Positions 11,554 to 22,294 of a stretch of DNA of 64,000 nt are shown here, piece by piece; positions within the stretch are counted from its first letter, which is position 1; each line of letters begins with the position of its first letter. A program made the translations under genes and the position numbers. Origin of the DNA: Carnegiea gigantea (lineage: Eukaryota > Streptophyta > Magnoliopsida > Caryophyllales > Cactaceae); the NCBI GenBank assembly GCA_029747015.1, contig JAKOGI010000180.1, forward strand, positions 62,001 through 126,000, read 5' to 3'. The notes under the pieces are model-generated. The model was given only the letters and a program-made list of their open reading frames with translations. It searched no databases and had not been told where the DNA came from.

Positions 11554-13711
11554 TGTTAAGCCAAAAATCATGCATTGTTTTAATAATTATTTCAATTATA
11601 TTATATATTTTATTTCGTCTAATTTACTTTAATTTATATATTTTTCAGGTTAGGCATTGTTTTAATAAAGAGGAGAAGACGAGTCGTTGAGGCTTGGGTT
11701 TTATATACTTGGGCAGAAGACGATCCAAATAAGGATAATTATGAAGATATTGTCTGGGTTAGGATTTCAAGAGTTGGAGAAGAGCTAGAAGTCTTGAGGG
11801 AGAAGAAGTTTAAGGAAGAAAGGAAGAAGGAAACCCTAATTACGAATCCTAATCACACCCCTCCTTTCTTCCCTATATATATCATCATCACCATCACCAT
11901 AAGGATCATCTACCACCATGCAACCAGCCATACACGCCAGCCTCACCACCCACGCACCCATCCTCCTCTCAAAAGTATATCTTTTATCATTATTTCATGT
12001 ATAGTTATTAGGGTTGTTATTTTATCTTGATAGTTGATCATTGAACATTATTATTATTGATAAATATTGTGATTTTATTCTCAATATAAGTGAGTAATTT
12101 TCATGTGCTTAGTATAATATTCTTGAAACCATGCTAAATTAATTATTTTGAAACAAGTTTTATGCTTTAATGCCTAGTTGATTTATATTCATGATTCTTT
12201 AGCGATTAGCGTTTATCGTTTATGAAATTTGTGTTAAATCGATTAGAATGCATGCTAGTTGATTAAATACAATTTCGATTGATAGTTTAGAAGATTATAA
12301 TACGTAAAAGTTATAGTCTTTTAGGCTTAGGTATCACCCTAATTAATCATGATGGCTCAAACCCATCTCTTTTAATTAGGTAATCGCTTTAGATCTTTGT
12401 TAAATCGATTTGCTGGTAAATTGATTACAAAGTGTTAAATGATGTTTTTCTAATTCTTAATGCTCTAGTTTGGTTAAATTTTTGCATTGGTGTAAAGATT
12501 ATCAAATTATTAGGGTTTATGTTAGGGCTGGACCTAAGTAAACTAGAACCTAAGGAAAAACGAGGAAGAACCGCTGGTGGATGTCTTCTACAGTTTAACT
12601 CATGAATGAAATTAATTTGTGTGTTGATGATAAATATTAATTTGCATGGTGGATTGAGATTATACCAAGTATCCTTGATAAATTTGACAACTTTGATAAT
12701 TATTTGTTGCTTATAGTTAATTTGGTTTGTTTGTTAATTTTTGTTTCATTTTTTTGGTTACCATATAATTTCAATCGACCCCCTCCCAAAAGTATAGTCT
12801 TTTAGGAGTGTCTAGGTAATTTTAGATAGTTTAGATTTTGATTTTTGGAGTAGTTATAATTTTAGATTGATTTATATTCAGTTTTAGTATTTAATTATCG
12901 GTTTGTCAGAAATTAGAATAAAAATAGTTATTTTCATATTTCTTCAAGTTTTATTGATTCCTAGGGTTTATATAGTGTCCTAGTCTGCTCATATTCAATT
13001 TCGTAATTTTTGAAAATTATTTGATAATTTTTCAGAATTATTTGTTAAAATTGAGAAGTGCAGGTTTTTAGGTTATTAATTCTGAAAATTTCGATTTTTA
13101 ATTTTAATTTACGATTATTAGGTGTTTTAAATCCAGAAAATTGTGTACTAAAATTAGGGTAATTTTCGTGATTAATTTTGTATTTATATTAATGCAGATT
13201 ATTTTACATCTAATTTCGGATTTATTATTCTGTTTGATATTCTGTGCTAATTTTCTAATCTGATTTTTCTGAAATTAATTAGATACAATTTAGAATTCAT
13301 AAGCTTATAGACCTGAATAATAATTTTTTAGGTTACTGTTTGATATTTTTAATATTTATTTTCTGACTATTATTTGCTGTTATTGCTTTTTAATTAGAAT
13401 TTCAATTACTATTCTGTTTTTATTTTTCTAAATTATTTAGGGAATCTTTTTACTGTTTTATTTCCAGAATATGATCTAGAATATTTAGGAGCATCATTGG
13501 GCAGTTTTCCAAATTTTTATTCATTAGATTTTAATTATTTTCAAATTATTAAGATTAGACTTAATAAATTGAATTAGTAAAATCATTTAGGATTAAGCTA
13601 ACATTTTACAACAATCTTTCCTCGTGGATCGATCCCTACTTTACTATACTATAAAAAGCATTTAATAACCGAAGTAGTGGTTAAATTTGTAGCTTCACGA
13701 CAAGCTTAACA
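11554..13711 (+). mobile_element. Solo LTR (2.16 kb) inserted between gag and protease
   Basis: The insert begins TGTTAAGC and ends GCTTAACA, a perfect 8-bp inverted terminal pair with TG...CA ends. It is flanked by the duplication GGGTC (11549-11553 and 13712-13716). There is no internal coding region, PBS or second LTR. A CCCTATATATAT promoter-like box lies at 11871. This fits a solo LTR left by recombination of a larger element, although a LARD-like non-coding element cannot be excluded. Removing it with one GGGTC copy makes the outer gag frame continuous with the protease frame. Confidence 0.85.
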
Positions 13712-14862
13712 GGGTCATAGGGTATGTGGGCAAGAAATCCATACAAATACTAATAGATTCTGGCAGCACCCACAACTTTATGGATGTCAGGTTAGCCCAA
13801 AGAATGGGATGCAAAATGGAACCTGTCAAGCTACAGTCTATTTCAGTAGCTGATGGGAGTGAATTGAGATGTGATTGTATTTGCAAAAAGTTCAATTGGA
13901 GGTTACAGGGTAATGACTTCTATATTAATGTGTTGTTAATTCCACTTGGAAGTTGTGATATGGTTTTAGGTGTTCAATGACTAAGCACTTTGGCCACAAT
14001 TCAGTGGAATTTTCAGACATTACAAACGGAATTCCAGCTTGGAAACAAGACATGTGTTAAGGGGGTTACAAGGGCTTAAGGTGAAAATTATTGAAGAATC
14101 TCAACTGCCTCAAACTATGGAAGAAGCTTGCCATTTGTGTATGCTACAATTGATTCCAGGAAAAGACAAGAGTGGTGAATCATCCCAAGATGAGTGGGGT
14201 TGCTTCTCAGTAATAATAGAAAGTATTCCTGCTGAATTATCCCCTGTTCTAAACCAGTTTGAAGACTTATTTCAAGAATCCTCTGGGTTACCCCCTAATA
14301 GGGGAGTATTTGACCATGAAATCCCATTAAAAGGGGATGCTAAACCTATGAACATTAGACCCTATAGGTACCCTATGAAACAAAAGGACATTATTGAGAA
14401 ATTAGTACAAGAAATGTTGGATAGTGGCATCATTCAACACAATTATAGTCCTTTTGCCTCTCCTGTGGTTTTGTTGAGTAAGAAGGATGGATCTAGAGGT
14501 TGTGTGTGGTTTACAGAGAATTGAATAAACAGACAGTTAAAGATAAGTTTCCTATCCCTGTAGTAGATGAACTTATTGATGAATTAGCAGGGTCAGTTGT
14601 CTTCAGCGAGATTGACCTAAGGGCTAGGTATCACCAACTAAGAGTTGCAGTAAAGGATGTGTACAAGACTGCTTTTAAGACACATTCAGGCCATTGCGAA
14701 TTTTCAGTCATGCCTTTTGGTTTGACAAATGCACCTGCAACTTTCCAAAGCCTTATGAACCATATTTTCAGGCCTTATTTGAGGAAATTTGTTTTGATAT
14801 CTTTTGATGACATGCTAATCTACAGCAGCTCCATGGAGGCCCATATCTTTCATTTACAGTAA
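13712..14862 (+). pseudogene. Protease and reverse transcriptase of the Reina-like element
   Basis: The protease has the catalytic motif ILIDSGSTHNFMD (about 13744-13785) and ends DMVLGVQ before a TGA at 13978-13980, a single transition from Trp. RT begins near 14290 (GVFDHEIPLKGDAKPMNIRP) and continues YPMKQKDIIEKLV and SPFASPVVLLSKKDGS. A frameshift near 14505 precedes [20 protein letters not shown]. The palm has [15 protein letters not shown] and [17 protein letters not shown]. The catalytic box reads FDDMLIYS, so both adjacent aspartates are kept. It converts element RNA to DNA in active copies. A stop at 14860-14862 separates it from the RNase H region. Confidence 0.9.
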
Positions 14863-14874
14863 GTATTTGAACAA

Positions 14875-15674
14875 ATGAGGAAGCACACTCTAGTGGCCAA
14901 GTTATCTAAATGCAGTTTTTGGACATCCAAGGTTGAATATCTGGGATACTTTGTGTCTACTACAGGCATCTCAGCTGATCTCAGGAAGATACAAGCAATC
15001 CAAGAATGGCCTATACCTACTACTGTCAAGGATCTCAGGAGTTTCTTGGGGCTTGCAGGATACTATAGAAAGTTTATTAAGAATTATGCAATAATTTCCA
15101 AACCTTTGACTCAACTCTTAAGGAAAGGCAATTTTGTGTGGACTCAAGAAGCTAATCAAGCCATGGACCACCTCAAAACAGGCCTTACAACAGCCCCCGT
15201 ATTGGGATTTCCAGATTTTTCTCAACCTTTCATAGTAGAAACTAATGCTTCCTCCTTTGGAATTGGAGCAGTATTGAGACAGGGCAAACATCCTCTAACA
15301 TTTTTGAGTAAGTCCCTTGGACCAAGGCGATAAAAACTTTCAATTTATGAGAAAGGACTTTTGGCTGTAGTGCATGCAGTTCAAAAGTGGGAACAGTACC
15401 TAAGTGGGCAGCCATTTATTATCCTCACAGATCAAAAAATCCTTAAATGCTTTTAGAGCAGAAGGTGTCTACTCCTTTCCAACAGTTTTGGCTTTCAAAA
15501 CTTATGGGATTCCAATATGTGATTGAGTATGGAAAGGGGAGTGAGAATACAGTGACAGATACACTGTCTAGAGTTAATGGAGCTGAATTGTTGGCTCTGG
15601 CTGTTTCCTCCATCACTTCAGATGTACTGGATCATATAAGAACTAATTATCAGCTAGGCAGTAGCCTCGAATAA
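14875..15674 (+). pseudogene. RT thumb/connection and RNase H of the Reina-like element
   Basis: The region reads SKCSFWTSKVEYLGYFVSTT, DLRSFLGLAGYYRKFIKNYA and ALDHLK-like AMDHLKTGLTTAPVLGFPDF, all standard Ty3 blocks. The RNase H start is IVETNASSFGIGAVL. The usual catalytic Asp in ET-D-AS is Asn here. A TAA at 15331-15333 (transition from Gln) and a one-base loss near 15450 break the frame. It recovers as LLEQKVSTPFQQFWLSKLMG and GKGSENTVTDTLSRV. RNase H would degrade the RNA template. Confidence 0.88.
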
Positions 15675-15689
15675 GTGATAATCTAGCTG

Positions 15690-17095
15690 GAACAAGGACA
15701 CAGGGTTTCACATTATAGCCTACATGAAGGTCTTCTTAGGAAAAGAGGAAGGCTAGTTGTGGGAGCTAATTTATCTTTGAGGAACCAGATCCTGAAATGG
15801 GTGCATGACTCTCCTTTTGGAGGTCACTCTAGAAGAAATGCCACCTTAAAGAGGCTTAAGTCCCTATTTTGTTAGAGAGGTATGACTAAGGCTGTACAAG
15901 CTTATGTGAGGCAGTTTGTCGTGTGCCAAAGTTGTAAATATGATACCAGTCCAACTCCTGGCTTATTATCGCTACTTCTCTTTGCTTACTTGAACCTATT
16001 TAATCAACTTCTATGTAATCAACTTGGGTTTAGGAAGATGTCTCAATGGACTTCATTGAGGGTTTACCCAAATCTTTTAGAAAAGAAGTCATCTTTGTAG
16101 TAGTAGACAGGTTTAGCAAGTATTGCCCATTTTGCAGCCTTGAGTGACCCTTTCTCTGCTATGGATGTAGCTCAGACATATTTGGATCATGTTTTCAAAT
16201 TACATGGTTGGCCTAAAAGCATTATTAGCGATAGGGACAGAGTGTTCTTGAGTGACTTTTGGCAAACTCTCTTGTCCATTCAAGGAACTACTCTGCTCAC
16301 ATCCACTGCTTACCATCCCCAAATAGATGGCCAAACTGAAGTGGTCAACAGGTGCTTAGAAATATATCTAAGGTGTATGTGCAGTAAGAAGAGCTCTGAG
16401 TGGAGTAAATGGCTACCACTTGCTGAATGGTGGTATAATACCACCTTTCATTATTCTATAGAACTCACCCCTTTTGAAGTTGTATATAATCAACCACCCC
16501 CTATACATTTGCCTTACTTACCTGGAGAAACTCAAGTTGAGGCAGTGGATAGAACTATACAGAGGAGGGAGGCTATGATCCAAATGCTCAAGTTTCTTCT
16601 GCTCAAGGCACAATATAGAATGAAAGTTCAAGCTGATAAACATAGGGCAGAAAGAGAGTTGATATTGGAGAATGGGTGTGGCTTAAGCTTCAGCCTTATA
16701 GACAGTAGTCCCTTCAGTTCAGGGCTAACCAGAAACTAGCTCCCAAGTTTTATGGACCTTTCCAAATGGAGGCTAAAGTGGGGAAGGTTGCTTATAGATT
16801 GAAGCCTCCATCTACAGCCCAGATTCATCATACCTTTCATGCATCCCAGTTGAAGTTATTTAGAGGAGTGTTACCAACACATCCTCATATCCCGGGCGGG
16901 TTGCAGAGTAGGGATGTTGAAGTGGTTGTGAAAGCAGTGGCTATACTGGACAGGAAAATGGTAAAAAGGGGAAATAAAGCTGCAGCCTAGTTCTTGATAC
17001 AATGGGAAGGCGAGACTCTAGAGGATGCTTCATAGCAAGATGCTAATCATATGGTACAAAGGTTTCCTGACCTGGCCACTTGGCTTAATTGATGA
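15690..17095 (+). pseudogene. Integrase with C-terminal chromodomain-like tail
   Basis: The HHCC zinc domain spans about 15710-15935 (histidines in the GHRVSHYS/DSPFGGHSR blocks, cysteines in VCQSCKYD) and is split by a TAG near 15872. The catalytic core has its first Asp in the damaged stretch about 16040-16060, the second in IISDRDRVFLSDFW and the Glu in DGQTEVVNRCLEIY. The C-terminal domain includes VGKVAYRLKPPSTAQIHHTF and HASQLKLF. A chromodomain-like end has AILDRKMVKRGNKAA and, after a TAG, FLIQWEGETLEDAS. Chromodomains steer chromovirus insertion toward marked chromatin. At least three nonsense codons make it inactive. Confidence 0.87.
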
Positions 17096-17214
17096 AGTGC
17101 TGGGGGTTAACTGCATTTTTGTCATAAAATTGCATTGTATTTGTTTCCTTTATAGCAATTGTAATAATACTTGCAGGGTACTTGAGCTTACTGGGGTACG
17201 AGATTTCTTCTTTT

Positions 17215-17229
17215 GAGGGGAAGGGAACC
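17215..17229 (+). other. Polypurine tract of the Reina-like element
   Basis: GAGGGGAAGGGAACC lies immediately before the 3' LTR start at 17230. It would prime plus-strand DNA synthesis. Confidence 0.85.
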
Positions 17230-17519
17230 TGATACAGGGCATTTAGCCATCACGTGCCTAGCATGAGGAAGGGAGTTGGGTGTAATTCTGTGAAAGGTAG
17301 GAAAGTTTGTTAGGTTGTTAGAAGCAAGGGGCTCTCTTTAAAAGAGAGGGAATGTTTCTGTTGCAGATATCAATCAGTCAATACAACAACCCTTTCTCTC
17401 TCATCTTCCTCTCTCATTCACTGTTTCATTGAGCTAACATCTAGCTCAAGCTTGGTATCTTCATTCTCGAAATCCCCTGTCTTCGTGCTCATGGGCGATT
17501 TCCTAAATTGAAGGTAACA
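17230..17519 (+). repeat. 3' LTR of the Reina-like element
   Basis: 290 bp, TGATACAG...GGTAACA. It is followed by TACTT (17520-17524), which matches the five bases before the 5' LTR. By eye it has about ten substitutions against the 5' LTR, all A/G or C/T. Confidence 0.93.
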
Positions 17520-17740
17520 TACTTTCTCTCACTAGATTGGCCAACAGAAGCGCGAGAGCGAAGTGCTTCAGGTGATGCATTTATAGGCGTCTTCCCGGCT
17601 GGGCTTCGAATGGAGGTTTCATCTAATAGATGTGTCAAACATACTGCGAGTCGCAAACATTCTCTAAAGAAAAAATAAATTTGAATACCTGCTTTCAAAT
17701 TCATCAAAGAACTCCTGATTCACTTGCACAATCCTCTAGC
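17520..17740 (-). pseudogene. Captured gene fragment, exon 1 end and exon 2 start (unidentified gene)
   Basis: On the minus strand an exon-like segment reads IVQVNQEFFDEFESR and ends at a GTATTC donor (exon boundary 17689). A short intron of 25 bases or so ends CTTTAG, and the frame continues from 17663: ECLRLAVCLTHLLDETSIRS, then PAGKTPINASPEALRSRA and SVGQSSERK to the Ty3 insertion. Codon phase is kept across the splice. The apparent intron is far shorter than a normal plant intron, so part may have been deleted, or the reading is continuous by chance. I do not recognise the protein. Its position between the AT arms suggests host sequence captured by the DNA element. Confidence 0.4.
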
Positions 17741-17879
17741 CTATTCGATAACAGTTCCACTATAAGACCTGAACTATTAGAGTGAACCGGGCGTAGCTTG
17801 ATGAATTCTGTGATTGACTATCATTTTTCATTATAATAGTTCCTTCTGTGCCTCTTCTTTTAATATAAAAAGGGGTCTC

Positions 17880-18720
17880 TTACTCAAGGCATTATTCTTT
17901 TAATAATCATTTAATCATTATCATAATAATTATTAATTATTATTATTTATTATTATTAATTAACAATAATATTAATTAGTAATTACTTTTAGTATTAATA
18001 ATAATAGTTACTATTAATTATAATTATTATTAGTTAATTATTAAATAATAATTATTAGTATTAATTATTGTTATTAATTAATAATCATAATTATTTTTAT
18101 TCTTAATATTTTTAATTATTTTTTATTATTATTAATTATTATTAATATTAGTAATTAGTTATTTATATTAATGTTAATAATAACATTATTATTAATAATT
18201 ATTGTTAACAGTAATAATAATTTTTTATTAATATTAATAATAATAATTATAATTATTATTATAATATTTATAATTATAATAAGAATTATTATTACTATTC
18301 TTAATATTAATAATCAATAATAATTATTAACATTAATATTAATAAATAACAATTATTATGAATATTATTATTTATATTAATAAGAATTATTATTATAATT
18401 ATTATTGTTTATTATTATTATTAATGATTAAGAATTATTTTTTGTTATTAATTAATAATAATTATTATAGTCACTAATTAATTGTTATTATTAATAAATA
18501 TTAATATTAATGGTATTTATTTTTAATATTAATAATAATAAATAAAAATAATAATTAATTATTATTATACTTAATTAATTAATTAATTATTAATAATCAT
18601 TAATATTAATAATTATTAATGTTAATTATTTATACTAGTATTAATAATTATTATTATTAACATTAATTATTATTATAGTGGTTATTATTATGTTACACAA
18701 ATTATTAACATAATTAATAT
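17880..18720. repeat. Right AT arm: (TAA/TTA)n low-complexity tract
   Basis: About 840 bp of almost pure A and T in ATTATT, TAATAA and TTAATTAA variants. It mirrors the left arm (9170-9775) and could pair with it. Confidence 0.9.
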
Positions 18721-18846
18721 CAATATTTCAACTCCATTCCACTTTTTTTCCACTCCTTCACACTTCATCCTACCTACTCCCATCCACTTCTTCCTACTCC
18801 TTACCATTCCACACATGTAATATATCCATGAATAGAACAAGGCTTA

Positions 18847-19804
18847 GCTGTGGTAGCTCAAATGCAATAAGTAACCTATGAGCAATCTTTCTAGAAAAAG
18901 TCATATTATACTCCTAAACCAAGCTTGGATACTAGTTTGGGCTTTCGGTTGTCTGGATCCCTTTTTTCCCCTTTCAATTTACATAAGTGTGTGTGCTCAC
19001 TAAGGGCTTCATCTCACATGCAAGCACCTTGTGTGGGAAACCATGGATTGGGGGAGAGGGTGACCTTTTTTTTGTTTTTTAATCGGCTGGTTAAAGTAAT
19101 AAAAATACAATACATATATTGGTATCATGTATGCTTAGCTAAAAGTACAGTCAACTGCAACTGCTCTTTGGTTATTAACTACATAATTTTAAATTAATTC
19201 ATTATGATTAACTATTCTATTAATTCACAATAATAATTATTATCAAATCGTTCAATTTCAAATAATGATAAAAATACTAGTATTTGCTGCAACAACACAC
19301 CTAGTATGGGCTCCATTTTTGTGAGATCTGATGAGATCTAAAGGCAGACACTCCTACGCTTGGTAGTGCTTTGGCAGGCAAAGTATTAGCAAGAGCTGTC
19401 TATATAAATTACAAAGTAATAATATAGAGTTGCCTGTTTGTACTAATTTGACATCTAGAATTATCAAAATACTATTGTTCACTAAACCTATTGCCCACTG
19501 ATACCACCCTAACAAAAGAAGTAAAAAACATCTTAATGTCCTAGCAGTGGGCACAACATGTACTCGAACAACGACTTCTCATCCCTTGGCTAGTTAATTC
19601 CTTTGAGAATAGATTGTGAGTGTTGGGCAATAACGATAAAAACAACCAAAATCACATTCTAAGTCATCAGGACAACCAACAAATATAGGTTACCATATCA
19701 AGAAGACTAGTTACATAAATCTTTATCCAGAGTTCTCTAAAATTTTCAAAGTGAAAGCTTAGTGTTTCAAAAAGAGAGATACAATGTCTCATTTTAAATT
19801 TCTA
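18847..19804. other. Intergenic stretch with a probable RTE 3'-tail relic
   Basis: No gene was recognised. At about 19285-19350, CAACAACAC, then GTATGGGCTCC and GAGATCTAAAGGCAGAC resemble, with many changes, the 3' tail of the RTE LINE at 25672-25760 (CAACAACAAC, GTGTGGGTCCC, GAGATCCAGCTGTAGGCA). The orientation is the same. The rest is AT-rich and featureless. Confidence 0.35.
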
Positions 19805-20055
19805 GGGCATATTCGTTTCAGCATTTGGCCAATTACAACTGCTTTCAACTACTAACTGCTGATTTCAACCACTCATAACTATTAATCGTGCTCAGCTACT
19901 CTCACCACTCTCAACCGCTTCCAACTACTTTCACCACTCTCAATTGCTTCCAAATGCTCAAATTGCTCCTAGTATTTTACAAATGCTAATCATAAAGGCT
20001 CCGAATGCTCACAACCGCTCTTAACTGCTCACAACTGCTCCCAACAAAGAGGCCC
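19805..20055. mobile_element. GGGCC-ended MITE with CAACTGCT subrepeats
   Basis: The left end GGGCATATTCGTTTC and the right end, reverse complement GGGCCTCTTTGTTGGG, make imperfect inverted repeats. They are flanked by CTA (19802-19804) and TTA (20056-20058). The 251-bp body is mostly short repeats of the type CAACTGCTC / CAACTACTT / CCACTCTCA. Termini and flank resemble the elements at 9102 and 23563, suggesting one PIF/Harbinger-like non-autonomous group. Confidence 0.55.
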
Positions 20056-20058
20056 TTA

Positions 20059-20459
20059 AAGTGAAGTACTAAAAAAAGTGGTAAAGTTTCTCCCATGGAA
20101 GTTTGTCAGAGTTGGTGGCATTTCTGTTTTTCACGACCTTGAATAATAAATGAGCCAAAGGGTTAGATGGACCAAAACACACGTATGTCTGCGTTGGCTA
20201 GGCTTAGGGCTAGGGCATACGGTGCAGTATTCATCTAAACACAAAATGTTCACTTTACTATGGAATTTCTTTGCAAAATACTGTGGAACCGTGCCCATTG
20301 CGTGGGCAAGTTAGGATTCATGAGCAGGTCAAAGATGTGATAAGGGACGTTTGTGGACTATTGATTAAAATTGAATTATTTTTTTTTATAAAGAAGCTCA
20401 GAGTACTAGTGCGCGATATGTATATTTAGATTCTTACGATGATAATCAATGTATTCTAT
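20059..20459. other. Non-coding spacer
   Basis: About 400 bp of unremarkable non-coding sequence between two DNA elements. It includes a short poly-T near 20380. Nothing recognised. Confidence 0.4.
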
Positions 20460-20469
20460 GACGTTTCAC

Positions 20470-22284
20470 CAGTTGTTATATCGTCCACCCAATTGTACAA
20501 ATGCAATTGTACAACCGGACCCACAAAGAAAACCGTCAGATTTCAGCTCACTAAAAATACCCTATAGCTCACTTAAATATGTTGCTGTGTATCCAGTTTC
20601 GCTCACTAAAAATAATGTATAGCTCACTAAAATATTTTGGTGAGCTGAGACACAGTTTTGCTGAGCTGATATGTACTTTTAGTGAGCAAACATACCGAAA
20701 CTAATGTATTCTATGTACCGAAATTTCACTTAGTAAAAATACTATATAGCTTATTAAATGTGCTATTGTACTAAAAAAATATTATTATGAATCTGAAACT
20801 CACTAAATTGTATTCTAGTTGTTTATATTTTTTTAGTGAGTTATGATATTTATTTACTGAATTGTTATATCATACAACCGATTGTACAGAAGAAGTTGTA
20901 CAATCGAATTTCAACTCACTAAAATGTATAGCTCACTTCAATACTTAGTGAGTTGAGACACAGTTTTAGTGAGTTAATACATACTTTTAGTGAGCGGATA
21001 GATCAAACCAATGCATCTTATGTACCCTAGGTTTCACTTAGTAAAAGTACTACATAACTTATTAAAATGTGCTATTGTACTAAAAAAATGTTATTGTTCA
21101 TCTGAAACTCACTAAATTATATTCTAGTTGTTTATATTTTTTTAGTGAGTTATGGCATATATTTAGTAAGTTATGGCATATATTTAGTGAATTTGACTAT
21201 ATTTAATTAATTCACTACATTTCTATTATACTTACAAAATATAATACAAATACCCTTATGTCATAGTAAAAAATAGTTGAGCTGTAACATAACTCAAAAA
21301 CTTCACAATATTATTTACTGGCTATCTATACTGTTCTTTTTAGTGAGCTATACTATTTATTTAGTGAGCCATAATAGATATTTGGTGAGCTATAAAAGGT
21401 AGTGCAAGGTAACAGATTTTTTTATAATGAGCTATACTGATAGTGAGCTATTGTTTTCCCTGTTAGGCACAAAATTAATTATAGTGATTACATTGGGTGA
21501 GTAGGAACTGATTTATGATTGTTGAATACAAGCTCAATACAAGTGAGCTAAATGTATTTATTTAGTGAGCTAACGACTATATTTAATGAGTATATAACTC
21601 ATATTGGTGAGCTGTTATTTCTCATATGTACATAGCAACAATGAAAATATCATCTGGAAAAACAACCATAACATTTGTGGTGAGCTATAATGCAACATCA
21701 GTGAGCACAGGTCAATCCTAATGAGCCAAACGTTTCTTTTAGTGAGCAAAAAATTGCTCTGTAGTACAAGGCAATATATTTTTTATAGCGAGCTAAATGT
21801 ATACCTCTAGTGAGCCAACGACTATATTTAGTGAGCACATAACTCATAATGATGAGCTATCGTTTCTCATATGTCACAAACCAAAATTTACATGGAACGA
21901 ATGCAATCCAGTTCAAAAATCTCGAAATTAACTCATTAAAAAGCGAAACTAACGAGTACAACTTCCAATCCCGAAAACAAAAATAGAGATTAAAAAAACA
22001 CTATCAAACTTGACAAACAATTCCGTTTGATGGAGATTCAACATCAATAGGACTTTAAGATCAAACCCAACCATTTAATAATTGCTGAACACTAAAGCAA
22101 TCGAAGCAGCGAAGAGTAATCGAACAATGGGGAGAATGAAAACTGCGATTTCAAAAAATTAAGGAGCATGAATTTTTTTTTTTTTAAATGGGTTAGGGCT
22201 CAGCAGTTGGAGGACTCAAAACTGCTGTGGGTGGGCCCGTGTGGACAATTGAGTTGGTCCACCCGGCTGTATGTAATAATTTGC
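20470..22284. mobile_element. Mutator-like non-autonomous element rich in AGTGAGC motifs
   Basis: The left end has CAATTGTACAACCGGACCCAC at 20503-20523. The right end carries its imperfect complement (GTGGGCCCGTGTGGACAATTG, about 22228-22248), giving subterminal inverted repeats within about 50 bp of each end. The flanks GACGTTTCAC (20460-20469) and GATGTTTCAC (22285-22294) form a 10-bp duplication with one mismatch, the size expected for Mutator-like elements. The body has no long ORF. It contains more than twenty copies of TAGTGAGCTA or its complement. A segment around 20700-20880 is tandemly repeated at about 21010-21190 (period about 309 bp between copies of TGCTATTGTACTAAAAAAAT). Confidence 0.5.
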
Positions 22285-22294
22285 GATGTTTCAC

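Larger units (their letters stand above)
10043..17519 (+). mobile_element. Reina-like Ty3/gypsy chromovirus, full length, defective
   Basis: Two LTRs (10043-10334, 17230-17519) begin TGATACAG and end GGTAACA. They enclose an initiator-Met PBS, gag, protease, reverse transcriptase, RNase H, integrase, a chromodomain-like tail and a polypurine tract. The 5-bp target duplication TACTT lies at 10038-10042 and 17520-17524. Domain order PR-RT-RH-IN with a C-terminal chromodomain identifies a chromovirus. Short LTRs of about 290 bp and an internal length near 5.3 kb without the nested insert fit the Reina clade. Several nonsense codons and frameshifts break the polyprotein. The LTRs differ at about ten sites, all transitions, plus 2- and 4-bp indels. 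Confidence 0.93.
9102..18843. mobile_element. TTA-flanked DNA element with AT-microsatellite arms (host of the Ty3 insertion)
   Basis: The left end AGGCCTATTCTTTTCATGG (9102) and the right end, whose reverse complement is GCCTTGTTCTATTCATGG (18843), form imperfect terminal inverted repeats. Both are flanked by TTA (9099-9101, 18844-18846). A 3-bp TTA duplication and GGCC-type termini suggest a PIF/Harbinger-type non-autonomous element. Without the 7.5 kb retrotransposon it would be about 2.26 kb: two long TAA/TTA-rich arms around a non-repetitive core with gene-like exons on the minus strand. The subterminal segments are CACTTC/ACTCC-rich on the same strand at both ends, so they are direct rather than inverted. 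Confidence 0.6.

Noticed and set aside
11794..12030. 78-codon plus-strand frame in the solo LTR
   Set aside because: Low-complexity Ile/His/Pro translation of LTR leader sequence including the TATA region; no family features.
20470..22284. CRISPR-like or satellite array of AGTGAGC words
   Set aside because: Spacing is irregular, both orientations are mixed, and the DNA is plant nuclear sequence; no direct-repeat/spacer structure.
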